From contig NZ_CAMFHB010000027.1 in assembly GCF_945952055.1 (NCBI RefSeq), positions 1 to 64,000 on the forward strand: a stretch of DNA of 64,000 nt, given 5' to 3'. Each line of letters opens with the position of its first letter. Positions within the stretch are counted from its first letter, which is position 1. The translations under genes and the position numbers were made by a program. The stretch comes from an uncultured Alsobacter sp. Its GTDB lineage: Bacteria > Pseudomonadota > Alphaproteobacteria > Rhizobiales > Beijerinckiaceae. A model generated the notes under the pieces. The model ran no database searches. It was not told where the DNA came from and saw nothing but the letters and a program-made list of their open reading frames with translations. Positions 52,219 through 61,160 of this stretch are shown one piece after another.

Positions 52219-53390
52219 CGCGCGCGCTCCAGGATCGACACATAGTTCGTGACGGCGGCCCCGCCCATGTTGAAGACGCCGGCCAGTTTGACATCCGGCA
52301 ACTGCATCTCCCCGGCTTCGCCGACGAGCTGCATGGCCGCCATCACATGCTGCGAAACACCGGTCGCACCGAGCGGGTGCCCCTTGGCCTTCAGGCCGCC
52401 CGAGACGTTGACCGGCAACCTGCCGCCGCGCTCGGTCATTCCTTCGCGAATGGCGCGCCAGCCCTGGCCGCTCGGAACGAGGCCCATGGCCTCGTACTCG
52501 ATCATCTCGGCGACCGTGAAGCAGTCGTGCGTCTCGACCAGGCTTAGGTCATCGATCGAAATGCCGGCTTCCGACTTGGCTTTTTCCCACGCGTAACGAG
52601 CTCCCTCGAACGCGATCGGGTCGCGCTTGGACAGGGGCAGATAGTCGTTGACGTGGGTCCGCGCACGAAACCGGATCGCCCGCCTGCCCAGGGCAGCCGC
52701 CGTGGCCTCATCGGCAATCACCACGGCAGCGGCGCCGTCCGACACCATCGAGCAGTCGGTGCGGCGCAGCGGACCGGCGACCAGGGGGTTGCGATCCGAT
52801 ATCTCGTTGCAGAACGCGAAACCGAGCGCTCGCTGGACGTGGGCGAGCGGGTTGTGCTGGGCATTAGCGTGGTTCTTGGCCGCGATCATGGCCATCTCTT
52901 CGCGCCGGTCGCCATGACGCTCGAAATAGGCCTCGGCGATGCGGCCGAAGATGCCCGCGAACCCCAACGGGTTTTCCTCTTCCTTTCGGTAGCATCCGCT
53001 GAGGAGGACGTTGGGAATGAGCTTCGACGGCAGGGCCGTCATCTTCTCGGCGCCGACGGCCAGAGCGATCCGGCCACGGCCGCTTTCGATGTAGTCGAGC
53101 GCGGCATGCAAGGCGGCGCTGCCGGTAGCGCAGGCATTCTCGACGTGCACCACCGGCGTGAAGCGCATGGCGGGCTCTCCGAGGGACAGCAATCCTCCTT
53201 CGAAGCCCTGCGGCGTCAGTCCATTGTTGAAGACGCCGACAGACGCGAACCCGACATCCTGAGGCGCGATGCCGGCATGGTCGAGCGCAGGTCCTGCGAC
53301 GCTGGCAATCAGGCTTTCGACGTCAGGACGATCATCAAGTCTGCCAAAGGGAGAGTGAGACCACCCGACAATGCAGGCACGGTTTGACAT
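52215..53390 (-). CDS. Thiolase / SCPx-type acetyl-CoA acetyltransferase
   Basis: The 391-residue protein is of the thiolase superfamily, closest to lipid-transfer/SCPx-type thiolases. The nucleophile Cys lies in ENACATGSAALHAAL, a second part of the active site in ETHDCFTVAEMIEYEAMGL, and the last in GHPLGATGVSQH. It cleaves or forms a beta-ketoacyl-CoA. It is followed by the acyl-CoA ligase with a four-base overlap, and a TRAP permease gene lies upstream on the same strand. This combination suits import, activation and cleavage of an organic acid. Confidence 0.9.
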   Translation of the reverse strand: MSNRACIVGWSHSPFGRLDDRPDVESLIASVAGPALDHAGIAPQDVGFASVGVFNNGLTPQGFEGGLLSLGEPAMRFTPVVHVENACATGSAALHAALDYIESGRGRIALAVGAEKMTALPSKLIPNVLLSGCYRKEEENPLGFAGIFGRIAEAYFERHGDRREEMAMIAAKNHANAQHNPLAHVQRALGFAFCNEISDRNPLVAGPLRRTDCSMVSDGAAAVVIADEATAAALGRRAIRFRARTHVNDYLPLSKRDPIAFEGARYAWEKAKSEAGISIDDLSLVETHDCFTVAEMIEYEAMGLVPSGQGWRAIREGMTERGGRLPVNVSGGLKAKGHPLGATGVSQHVMAAMQLVGEAGEMQLPDVKLAGVFNMGGAAVTNYVSILERAR

Positions 53391-53444
53391 TGAGGACCTC
53401 CGGTAATCGGACTGGGGGGCGTCGCGGGCGTGCCTGGCTGCGGG

Positions 53445-55331
53445 TCAGAGAAACCCGATCGAAAGCCAGGGAACTGCTGCAACAATGATGGTCCCGATCA
53501 GCAGGGCGAGCATGTAGCCGACCAGGGGGCGAATGCCTTTATCCGGATGCACGCGTCCGATGACACAGGCCGAGTAATAGCCGACGCCCAGTGGCGGTGC
53601 GAAAAGGCCGAGGCCCATCGCGAGGACGACAACCATGGCGTAGTGGACCTCGTGGACGCCAAGCTGTCGGGCGATCGGAAACAGAAGCGGACCAAACAGC
53701 ACCACGGCCGGAATGCCTTCGAGCACCGAGCCCAGGATCACGAAGGCCACCAGCGACACGGCGAGGAACATCGGCTTGCCGCCCGGCAGCGTTGCCATCA
53801 TCGCTGCCAGGGATCGCGAGAAGCCCGACTGCGTGAGCCCCCAGGCCATGGCCGTGGCCGTGCCAATTATCAGGAGGATGGCGCCGGAGAGTGATGCGGT
53901 CGCCACCAGCATCGGTCCGATCCGTCTCCAGTCGAACTGACGGTATACCAGCATGCCAACGATCACCGCGTAGGCAATGCCGAGCGTCGACACCTCGGTC
54001 GCCGTCGCCACGCCTTCGACAACGGCAGCGCGGATCACGAACGGCAGGGCGAGGGCCGGCAGGGCGACGACGGCCAGCCTGGACAGTTCGCGCCGGGACG
54101 TACGCCTCACATGGCTGAGGTCTTCGCCGCGATACCTCCACCACACCACGGCGCAGAGGCCGGCGCCGAGCAGCAGGGCAGGCAGCAGGCCGGCCGTGAA
54201 GAGAGCCGCGATGGAGACCCCGGTCACCGAACCGATCGTAATGAGCACGAGACTCGGCGGAACGGTCTCGGTTTGCGCGCCGGTGGCCGCCAGGAGGGCA
54301 ACGAGTTCGCCCTCGTCCGCTCCGCGTTTCTTCATCTCCGGAAACAGCGCCGGCGCAATGGCGGCCATGTCGGCGGCCTTCGACCCCGAGATCCCCGAGA
54401 CGAGATACATGGCGCCGATCAGGACATAGGACAGGCCACCCCTGACATGCCCCAGGAGCCCGGCCAGGAAGCCGATCAGCGCTCGAGCCATGCCGGTCAT
54501 CTCGATCAGCAGCCCAAGGAATACGAACAGCGGCACGGAGAGCAGGATGAGGTGGGACATTCCCTCGTCCATCCGACCGACCATCACGGGCAGAGGCGTC
54601 GAGGTGGAGAGCGCGAGATAGCCGACGGCACCGAGGCCAAAGGCCACCGCGATGGGAATTCCGGCGAACACGCAGCCCGATACGACACCGACGAAGAAGA
54701 TCAGGAGATTGAGCCTGCCCAGCCCCGGATAATATGACCGGCTGAGCCAGAAGAAGAGAACGACGAGCGAGACGGCTGCGACCGCCATGAGCCGCTGCCG
54801 GGCCGTCGCGTCCCGCAAGAGCCGCAGGCCGCAGAAGGCCGCCATCAGGGCAACCCCGACCGGAAGTGCGAAGGCTCGCCACGCGTTGGAGATGCCGAGC
54901 GCCGGCGTGGTGATCGCCGCTTCGTCGACCGCATACTCCCATGCAGGCCACGCGATCATGGCCAGAAACGCGAGGCAGGCTGCGATGGCGCCCGCCTCGA
55001 ACACGCCGCTTGTGGCAGGAGAAAGCTTTCCGACGACAGCCGTCATTCGCATGTGCTCGCCTCGCCGAAACGCGACCACTGCCCCCAGCATGGCAAGCCA
55101 GAGGAACAGGATCGCAGCCAGTTCGTCCGACCACAGCAGTGGCGCGTGCAGGACGAAGCGGGCGATGACCCCGGCCAGCAGCACACCGATCTCCACGATG
55201 ACGAGCAATCCAGCCGTGACCTCCACCATCGCGCCGAGGGTGGCCTCGGCCCGATCCAGCCAGGCGTCGCGATGGATGCGTCGGCCGGCAGGTTCCGCCC
55301 TGGACGCCTCGGCTGGATCGGACGTGATCAT
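53445..55331 (-). CDS. TRAP transporter fused permease (DctQ-DctM)
   Basis: The 628-residue membrane protein joins both TRAP permease subunits. The DctQ-like part (about 25-190) has four helices and the motif RFVLHAPLLWSDELAAILF; the DctM-like part (about 205-628) has about twelve helices and the family motifs PLPVMVGRMDEGMSHLIL, GISGSKAADMAAIAPALFPEM, ALLAATGAQTETVPPSL and LGSVLEGIPAVVLFGPLLFP. It imports an organic acid with a sodium gradient, delivered by the DctP protein encoded directly upstream. Confidence 0.94.
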   Translation of the reverse strand: MITSDPAEASRAEPAGRRIHRDAWLDRAEATLGAMVEVTAGLLVIVEIGVLLAGVIARFVLHAPLLWSDELAAILFLWLAMLGAVVAFRRGEHMRMTAVVGKLSPATSGVFEAGAIAACLAFLAMIAWPAWEYAVDEAAITTPALGISNAWRAFALPVGVALMAAFCGLRLLRDATARQRLMAVAAVSLVVLFFWLSRSYYPGLGRLNLLIFFVGVVSGCVFAGIPIAVAFGLGAVGYLALSTSTPLPVMVGRMDEGMSHLILLSVPLFVFLGLLIEMTGMARALIGFLAGLLGHVRGGLSYVLIGAMYLVSGISGSKAADMAAIAPALFPEMKKRGADEGELVALLAATGAQTETVPPSLVLITIGSVTGVSIAALFTAGLLPALLLGAGLCAVVWWRYRGEDLSHVRRTSRRELSRLAVVALPALALPFVIRAAVVEGVATATEVSTLGIAYAVIVGMLVYRQFDWRRIGPMLVATASLSGAILLIIGTATAMAWGLTQSGFSRSLAAMMATLPGGKPMFLAVSLVAFVILGSVLEGIPAVVLFGPLLFPIARQLGVHEVHYAMVVVLAMGLGLFAPPLGVGYYSACVIGRVHPDKGIRPLVGYMLALLIGTIIVAAVPWLSIGFL

Positions 55332-55340
55332 GATCGACGC

Positions 55341-56357
55341 TCAGCCAAGCTTGCCCGTATAGCGTTCGAGGGCAGCCCACGCCTCGTCGCCGAACTTGCC
55401 TTTCCACTCGCTGTAATAGCCGGCCTTCTGGAGCTTCTCCTTGAACGGTTCCGTCTTCGGAGAATTGAAGACCATGCCCTTGCCAACCAGCTCCTGCTGG
55501 AAGCCCGAGTTCAGGGCCGCCATGTCGGCACGTTCCTGGGCTGCCGCGGCGTCCAGATGCTTTGTCGCGATGTCGCGAACGGATGCAGGCAGCCGCTCCC
55601 AGGCGCGGCGGTTCGCCAGGAACCAGAAACCGTCCCAGCTATGGTTCGTCAGAGAGCAGTACTTCTGTACTTCGTAGAGCTTGAAGAGCGACACGACCGA
55701 GAGCGGGTTTTCATGCGCGTCGACGACCTTCGTCTGGAGCGCCGTGTACATCTCGGACGCGTTGATGGAGGCTGGCGCCGCGTCGAAGGCCTTGAACATC
55801 GACGTCAGCATCGGCGAGACCGGCACGCGGATCTTCAATCCCTTGAAGTCGTCGGGGGAGTTGATCGGCTTCACCGAGGTCGTGGTCTGGCGGAAACCGT
55901 TGTCCCAGATCTTGTCCATGGCGACGAGGTTGGCCTTGCCGATCTGGCCGCGGATGTAGGCGCCAAGATCGCCGTCCATGGCACGCCACACCGCGTCATA
56001 GTCGGGAAACGCGAAGCCGACGCCATAGAGGGACGCGTTGGGGACGAGCGTCGACAGGATGAGGCCGGACAGGGTGAAGAACTCGATCCCGCCCGACCGG
56101 AGCTGGCTGAGCATGTCGGTGTCCGAGCCGAGCTGTCCGCTCGGGAAGAGCTGGATGTCGAGCCGACCTCCCGTCTCCTCGCGGATCTTGTCAGCGGCTT
56201 GCTTGCCCCGGATGTTGACCGGGTGCGTCATGGGAAGGTTGGTTGCAAACTTGTACGTGAACTCGGCGGTCTGGGCACGGGCACCGAGGAAGGGCATCGC
56301 GGTCGCCGATGCGGAGAGTGCAGCAGTTTGGATCAGCCTGCGTCGCGTGATGGTCAT
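55341..56357 (-). CDS. TRAP transporter substrate-binding protein (DctP family)
   Basis: The 338-residue periplasmic protein carries a Tat-like signal (TRRRLIQTAALSASATA, cleaved after GARAQ). The mature part has DctP features: YKFATNLPMTHPVNI, PSGQLGSDTDMLSQLRSGGI, the substrate-carboxylate Arg in GLKIRVPVSPML and NPLSVVSLFKLYEVQKYCSL. ATG 56357 is chosen because AGAGGAAA lies five bases upstream and the signal starts there. It lies ten bases before the permease gene. The ligand is probably a carboxylate but cannot be named. Confidence 0.93.
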   Translation of the reverse strand: MTITRRRLIQTAALSASATAMPFLGARAQTAEFTYKFATNLPMTHPVNIRGKQAADKIREETGGRLDIQLFPSGQLGSDTDMLSQLRSGGIEFFTLSGLILSTLVPNASLYGVGFAFPDYDAVWRAMDGDLGAYIRGQIGKANLVAMDKIWDNGFRQTTTSVKPINSPDDFKGLKIRVPVSPMLTSMFKAFDAAPASINASEMYTALQTKVVDAHENPLSVVSLFKLYEVQKYCSLTNHSWDGFWFLANRRAWERLPASVRDIATKHLDAAAAQERADMAALNSGFQQELVGKGMVFNSPKTEPFKEKLQKAGYYSEWKGKFGDEAWAALERYTGKLG

Positions 56358-56451
56358 GGGTGTTTCCTCTGCTTCATGATGAGTTGCGCCGGGTGTTCCG
56401 GCTGCACCGTTCGCGGGTGTCATGGGCAGCGGGACACCGCTGCCGGTTCGG

Positions 56452-57288
56452 CTACCTGTCAGACGAGGCGAGGTGCTGCTTCGCCGGCAGCGTCGCCTGG
56501 AGACGGGCGACGTAGTCCCGCACCGTCATGCCGAGCCTCGCTCCATGCGCGGCTGCCGTCGCATTGACGAAGGACAGGATCCCGCTCTCGAAGACCGATG
56601 TTCCATTGCCGATTCGCGCGCTCGTCACCGATGCGGCGGCTCCCGGCTTGTTGGCCTCGTCGAGCTTCTGAATACGCGTCACGGCGATGCCGTCTTTTCC
56701 GAACCCTGCGTCGCAGAAGACGATACCCAGGGCATCTCCGTTCAGCAGGAGGCGGCCGTCGAGCGGCAGAATGGCGCCGTGCGACCCGGCCACGGCGATG
56801 GAGCCGGCATCTTCCGGGGCCAGCAGCGCCAGCGAGTCGATGATGACGACCGGCAGCGGCCCGAGATCGGACCGGACGAGGCGGCTCTCCGCCTTCGGAG
56901 GGACCTCGTAGCCGAAGGCCGACGCCGTCAGCATCACGGTGGCGCAGTCTTGCGTTCTTTGCCCCGCCTTGCACCCGAGCTTCGCCGCTGCCCGGTTCAC
57001 ATGGGAGATGATCCCGCTCTCGAAATTGTCGCGCCCGTCTCCGATGCGGGCAGACAAGTGGGACGTCGCTGCCGCGGGCACCCCCAGTTCGTCGAAGTAC
57101 CGGAGCGCGTGGATTCCTTCGTTGTCCATGCCGACACCGGCATCATTGAAGATGGCCGCACGGACCTGCGCGCGCGCGGCGCAAAATGCCGCGAATTCTC
57201 CGCCGTGCGAACCGGCGACGACGACCTTCCCGGCATATCCGAGATCGAGCTTCGTCACGGTATCCATCCAGACGATGTCGTGCTGCAT
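56452..57288 (-). CDS. Unknown protein made of two duplicated halves
   Basis: I do not recognise this 278-residue protein. It contains an internal duplication with an offset of about 142-144 residues: AGSHG at 25-29 and 167-171, SARIGDG/SARIGNG near 79-85 and 223-229, and FESGI at 89-93 and 233-237, each followed by a Val-Asn helix (SHVNRAAAKLG, SFVNATAAAHG). The Ser-His, Asp-Ala-Gly and Glu-Ser-Gly motifs look like an active or ligand site present twice. No signal peptide is visible. Its ATG overlaps the stop of the SDR gene (TGATG), so it should serve the same pathway, possibly as a lyase, isomerase or binding protein. Confidence 0.7.
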   Translation of the reverse strand: MQHDIVWMDTVTKLDLGYAGKVVVAGSHGGEFAAFCAARAQVRAAIFNDAGVGMDNEGIHALRYFDELGVPAAATSHLSARIGDGRDNFESGIISHVNRAAAKLGCKAGQRTQDCATVMLTASAFGYEVPPKAESRLVRSDLGPLPVVIIDSLALLAPEDAGSIAVAGSHGAILPLDGRLLLNGDALGIVFCDAGFGKDGIAVTRIQKLDEANKPGAAASVTSARIGNGTSVFESGILSFVNATAAAHGARLGMTVRDYVARLQATLPAKQHLASSDR

Positions 57289-58094
57289 CACGCGGCCTCC
57301 CCACCCAGCCGAGGTTCGAACGCGCCCGCGGCGAACATCCCGCCGTCGACGCAGAGCGTGTGCCCGGTGACGTAGCCGGACCTCCGCGCGTCGAGGAGGA
57401 ATGCGACGCCTTCGGCGATCTCCTCCGGAGCCCCGTAGCGGCCCTGCGGGACGGCACGCAGAAGACGATTGCGTTCCGGCCCGACGTGCAGTGCGGCGGC
57501 CATCGCGGTCAGCGTCGGACCCGGTGCCACCGTGTTGACGCGGACCTTCAAGGGCGCGAGCTCCAGCGCCATGATCTTGCTGAGCATTTCGAGCGCCGCC
57601 TTCGACGACCCGTAGGTTGATCGCCCTGCGTTTGCGCGCAGGCCGGAGACGGACGAGATGTTGACGATGGCGCCGCCGCCGTCGGCTGCCATCCTTCGCG
57701 CTGCAGCCTGGCAAAGGGCGAAGGCTGAGACGAAGTTGATCTCCAGGACGGAGCGCAGCTTGTCGAGGTCGACATCCAGGAAGGGTGTGTTGTCTCCGAC
57801 CGCGGCCGAGCACACCAAGCCGCGTAAACGGCACTCCGCCGGGAGAGCCGCCACGATCCGAACGATCTCCTGGACATTGGCGAGGTCGACCACCCGGGCC
57901 GTCAGTTCACCAGGACTGCCGGCCTCCGCGGAAAGCTGGTCGAGCCCGGCCGCGTTGCGATCCACGGCAAGCACTCGCCACCGATCCCGAAGCAGAGCCA
58001 TCGTCACTGCGCGACCGATCCCGGACGCCGCCCCCGTGACGACCGCGGTTGGCCACACCTCGACCGTTTCCGTCTCGTCGGAGATCTGCGTCAT
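57288..58094 (-). CDS. Short-chain dehydrogenase/reductase
   Basis: The 268-residue SDR has VTGAASGIGRAV at the nucleotide site, DLANVQEI, CSAAVGDN in place of NAGxG, NISSVSG with the catalytic Ser, TYGSSKAAL with Tyr and Lys, and GHTLCVDGGMFAAG at the end. It interconverts a hydroxyl and a keto group. It is the first gene of the leftward transport and catabolic operon and starts opposite the IclR gene, so it is probably under IclR control. Confidence 0.9.
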   Translation of the reverse strand: MTQISDETETVEVWPTAVVTGAASGIGRAVTMALLRDRWRVLAVDRNAAGLDQLSAEAGSPGELTARVVDLANVQEIVRIVAALPAECRLRGLVCSAAVGDNTPFLDVDLDKLRSVLEINFVSAFALCQAAARRMAADGGGAIVNISSVSGLRANAGRSTYGSSKAALEMLSKIMALELAPLKVRVNTVAPGPTLTAMAAALHVGPERNRLLRAVPQGRYGAPEEIAEGVAFLLDARRSGYVTGHTLCVDGGMFAAGAFEPRLGGEAA

Positions 58095-58150
58095 GCCGGG
58101 TCATTCCATTGCGTGATCGTCACTGGCCCGGGCTTCACGCCGACAGGCCT

Positions 58151-58243
58151 AGTCCGAATATCGGTTCGCGCTGGAACGCTAATATGAGCCAATGACTGGA
58201 CACAATGACTGCCGTATGAAAAATTGGTCCGATATACGGACCA
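58151..58243. promoter_or_regulatory. Probable IclR operators
   Basis: A perfect palindrome, TGGTCCG-ATATA-CGGACCA, lies at 58225-58243, 19 bases before the IclR start codon. A weaker copy, AGTCCGAATATCGGTTC, is at 58151-58167, nearer the divergent SDR gene. Two related sites between divergent genes fit binding of an IclR dimer pair that controls both sides. Confidence 0.7.
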
Positions 58244-58261
58244 CGGTGCGGAGCCATCCAC

Positions 58262-59092
58262 GTGAAGAGCAGAGAGCCAGCCGAAGGAACCGGCGACGCC
58301 TCGCAGACATTGCGACGCGGCCTGAACGTCCTGAAGTTGCTGACGCGGTTCCAGGCAGATGGACTTGGGGTCAGCGAGATCGCCCGCAGGCTCCAGCTCA
58401 GCAAAACCACGGCCGTCAGGCTCACACGCACACTTCTCGACGAGAGGTTCGTCGCCCAGGACTCGACGTCCCGACGCTATCGGCTGGGGCCCGAGGCCTA
58501 CGCGGTGGGCTTGGCGGCGGAGCCGAGCTACGCCCTTCAGCGGGTCGCCGCGCCCATCCTCCGGTCACTGGCGATGGAAACGGGTGACTGGATCTTCTTC
58601 ACCGTCCGGCACGGCCTCGAGGCCATCTGCATCTCCCGCGCCAGCGCAAACAAGCATTACCCGCAGAAGGCGTTGCGCGTGGGGGACCGACATCCGCTCG
58701 GCCTGGGAACGGGCGGGCTGGCCATACTCGCCGCCATGCCTGACACCCAGGTCGAAGAGACGATCAATGCCAATGCACGAGTATACGGCGTCGTGTACCC
58801 GAAGATGTCGGCAGAGATCGTCCGAAAAGAAGTCATCGAGACACGGCGCCGAGGATATGCGTTCGTTCCCGGCACACTGTCTCCCGGTTATTGGGGCGTC
58901 GGGGTGCCTATCCTGCAGGGGACCGACAATCCGGTTGCGGCGATCGTGCTTGTTTCAACCGCGGACCGCATGGGCGATCAAAGGCGGGCAGCCTTGGGCG
59001 ACCGCCTGCAGAGACTTGCAGGCGAGGTGATGGATCGCGCGTGGGCACCGTCGCAAACGGCGGGCGACGCGGCTTCGTACGAGGAGGCATGA
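58262..59092 (+). CDS. IclR-family transcriptional regulator
   Basis: The 276-residue protein has the IclR winged helix at about 14-75 (ASQTLRRGLNVLKLLTRFQA, VSEIARRLQLSKTTAVRLTRTL, RRYRLGPEAYAVG) and the effector domain with METGDWIFFTVRHGLEAICI, HPLGLGTGGLAILA and RGYAFVPGTLSPGYWGVGVP. It starts with GTG, with GGAG upstream. It probably controls the divergent SDR/TRAP operon and perhaps the convergent genes on its right, responding to an aromatic or keto-acid effector. Confidence 0.92.
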   Translation: MKSREPAEGTGDASQTLRRGLNVLKLLTRFQADGLGVSEIARRLQLSKTTAVRLTRTLLDERFVAQDSTSRRYRLGPEAYAVGLAAEPSYALQRVAAPILRSLAMETGDWIFFTVRHGLEAICISRASANKHYPQKALRVGDRHPLGLGTGGLAILAAMPDTQVEETINANARVYGVVYPKMSAEIVRKEVIETRRRGYAFVPGTLSPGYWGVGVPILQGTDNPVAAIVLVSTADRMGDQRRAALGDRLQRLAGEVMDRAWAPSQTAGDAASYEEA

Positions 59093-59460
59093 CGTTCGGC
59101 GCGACTGTGCTGTGCGAGGGCTCCCTGCACTTGAAGCTTCCGTCATGCCCGACACGAAGACAAGTCTTGACCAGCGGAGGCACCTATGGACGTCGACGGC
59201 ACGTCGAATCTGGCGTCCGAGAAAGACTTCCAATGTAGCCGTTCTACGTGCGGCACCCGGGTGTCTCGATGGAGTCCAGTCATTCGTGTTCTGAACCGGT
59301 TCGAGCTTGGGCAGCCAACGCAGGACAGAGTGCAATGGGAATGCATCGCCTCGTGGCCGCCCGACTTCCCGTCGCGTCCATGCACGAGAACTCGTCCCGT
59401 CGCTAGGCGAAGGGTCCCGCAGCGCTTGAGCCGGGTGATGGAACCCAGGTGCGCTAAGGC
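59093..59460. other. Intergenic stretch, no gene seen
   Basis: The 368 bases lie between the convergent IclR and sugar-isomerase-like genes. Several frames are open, but their products are Arg/Ser/Pro-rich and lack start signals. No tRNA or strong terminator is visible. Confidence 0.5.
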
Positions 59461-60273
59461 CTACGGGCTGACGGTCCACCCAAGCTTCTTGAGCGCATGG
59501 AGCCCAGTCCTGATCTCACCCAGGGGATCCTTCTCCCGGATGATCTCGAGAACGACATCCTTGCCCTTGCCCGTCGCCTGCACGGCCTTTCCCAGCGACT
59601 CAAAGTCGACGACGCCGGTGCCGATCGGGTCATGCCCCCATTCGGCGATCGTCGTGTCGGAAACGTGGACCAGGCCGATTGCAGCGTGGTGGGCCAACAG
59701 ACCGGTGACGGGATCCTCCCCGATAAAGGCGGCGTTGGCGACGTCGTAGACGATGCCCAGGGTCTCGTCGCCGACGTCGTTCACGACACCGGCCATTTCC
59801 GCAAGGGTGGGCCTGAAGCAGTAGGGCGTGTTCTCGAGGAGGAGCCTGACGCCGGCCTGCCTGGCGCGCGGCAGGAGGCGCTCGAGGCTCTCCGAGAGCC
59901 AGCCGAGTGTCAGGGGCAGCGGGGGCGAGATCATCGGCCGCCGCGTGCCGGGTGAGATCACGACATCGGTGGCGCCCCATTCGAAAGCGAGGTCCATGAC
60001 GTCCTTGATGTGATCCGTGCTCTTTCGCCTCATGTTGGCGGCGGGGCTCGCCAGGTTGATGTCGTAGCCGCCCGCATTGAGCGACCTCACCACCGCACCG
60101 CAGTCCTGCAGACGCTTCCGGGCTTCCTTGCGCATCGCAGGCGTCATCTCGTCGGGCCAGCAGTGCGGTGAACTGATCGGGACCTCGAACACCCTGTACC
60201 TATGGCTGGTGAGGTCGCACATCACGTCGACGGCGTGTGCCGACCAGAGATACGAGAACGTGTTGATGATCAT
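59461..60273 (-). CDS. Xylose-isomerase-like TIM barrel (sugar phosphate isomerase/epimerase)
   Basis: The 270-residue protein has the AP endonuclease 2/xylose isomerase-like fold: YRVFEVPISSPHCWPDEM, VRSLNAGGYDINLASP, GATDVVISPGTRRPM, VRLLLENTPYCFRPTLAEM with the metal-ligand Glu, GIVYDVANAAFIGEDP with Asp, GLVHVSDTTIAEWGHDPIGTG with His and Asp ligands, and VLEIIREKDP with the last Glu. It isomerises or epimerises a hydroxy-keto compound, or dehydrates one. ATG 60273 is chosen because homology starts there; a longer frame runs upstream into the next genes. Confidence 0.88.
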   Translation of the reverse strand: MIINTFSYLWSAHAVDVMCDLTSHRYRVFEVPISSPHCWPDEMTPAMRKEARKRLQDCGAVVRSLNAGGYDINLASPAANMRRKSTDHIKDVMDLAFEWGATDVVISPGTRRPMISPPLPLTLGWLSESLERLLPRARQAGVRLLLENTPYCFRPTLAEMAGVVNDVGDETLGIVYDVANAAFIGEDPVTGLLAHHAAIGLVHVSDTTIAEWGHDPIGTGVVDFESLGKAVQATGKGKDVVLEIIREKDPLGEIRTGLHALKKLGWTVSP

Positions 60274-60356
60274 GGGTCGAGAACTCCCGAGCCTGTCGTC
60301 GGCACTGCGATGAGATTGGCCGGACACCCGCACCGCGCGTGGCCGAGAGAACTCGC

Positions 60357-61148
60357 TCAGGTTCGCGAACTCGGTCGTCCCGGGATGTGGCTCAGGATCG
60401 TCTTCGTGAACCCGCCGTCGACGCAGAGGTCCTGGCCCGTCACGAAGCCTGACAAGGGGCTGATCATGAACTCGATGACGTTGGCGACGTCTCTGGGATC
60501 GCCGATGCGATGGAGAGGAATCAGGGCTTCGCGGGCCTGCTTGATTGCCGGGTCGACATACATCTTCTCGGTCATCGGCGTGCGGGTCATGCCGGGAGAG
60601 ACGACGTTGACGCGGATGCCGTCGTCGGCCCACTCGAGCGCCAGTGTCTGGGCCAGCATCGTCAGCGCGGCCTTGGTCGGACTGTAGGCGCCCGAGCCGG
60701 CATGCGGAAGCTGCCCGGACATCGACGAGGTAAAGCACGCGGCTCCACGGCTTGCCTTCAAATGGGGGTAGCAGCTCTTCGCGAGCAGGAAGGCGCTGCG
60801 CAGGTTGATGGCGAACAACCGGTCCCAGTCGGCGACTGACAGATCGCAGATCTTGGCCGGGCTCGCCGCGCCCGCATTGGAGACCAACGCGTCCAGCCCC
60901 CCGAATGCCCCGACGGCTTCGTCGACGAGTCGCGCGGCCACGTCCGGGTCGCCGAGGTCCCCGGACAACGCAATCGCCTCGCCCCCCAAGTCGCGTACGG
61001 AGCGCGCCACCTGGTCCTGCGGCTCGGACGGTTCCCGGCCGCAGACCGCGATCCTCGGCTTCTCGCCTCGCGCAAGCGCTGCTTCCGCCACACGCAGGCA
61101 GACAGCAGCTCCGATCCCGCGGCTTCCACCGCTCACGAGCACTCTCAT
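60357..61148 (-). CDS. Short-chain dehydrogenase/reductase
   Basis: This 263-residue SDR has VSGGSRGIGAAVC, the Asp of GDLGDPDV, SNAGAASP, FTSSMSGQ with the catalytic Ser, GAYSPTKAALTM with Tyr and Lys, SPGMTRTPMTEKM and the ending GQDLCVDGGFTKT. It oxidises or reduces a hydroxyl or keto group. It belongs to the leftward series that begins at the right window edge, 12 bases after the FAH-family gene. Confidence 0.91.
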   Translation of the reverse strand: MRVLVSGGSRGIGAAVCLRVAEAALARGEKPRIAVCGREPSEPQDQVARSVRDLGGEAIALSGDLGDPDVAARLVDEAVGAFGGLDALVSNAGAASPAKICDLSVADWDRLFAINLRSAFLLAKSCYPHLKASRGAACFTSSMSGQLPHAGSGAYSPTKAALTMLAQTLALEWADDGIRVNVVSPGMTRTPMTEKMYVDPAIKQAREALIPLHRIGDPRDVANVIEFMISPLSGFVTGQDLCVDGGFTKTILSHIPGRPSSRT

Positions 61149-61160
61149 CGTTCGCTCCCG

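Noticed and set aside
53539-55407. A 622-codon frame on the same strand as the TRAP permease
   Set aside because: It is a frame-shifted shadow; the other frame shows the membrane helices and TRAP motifs.
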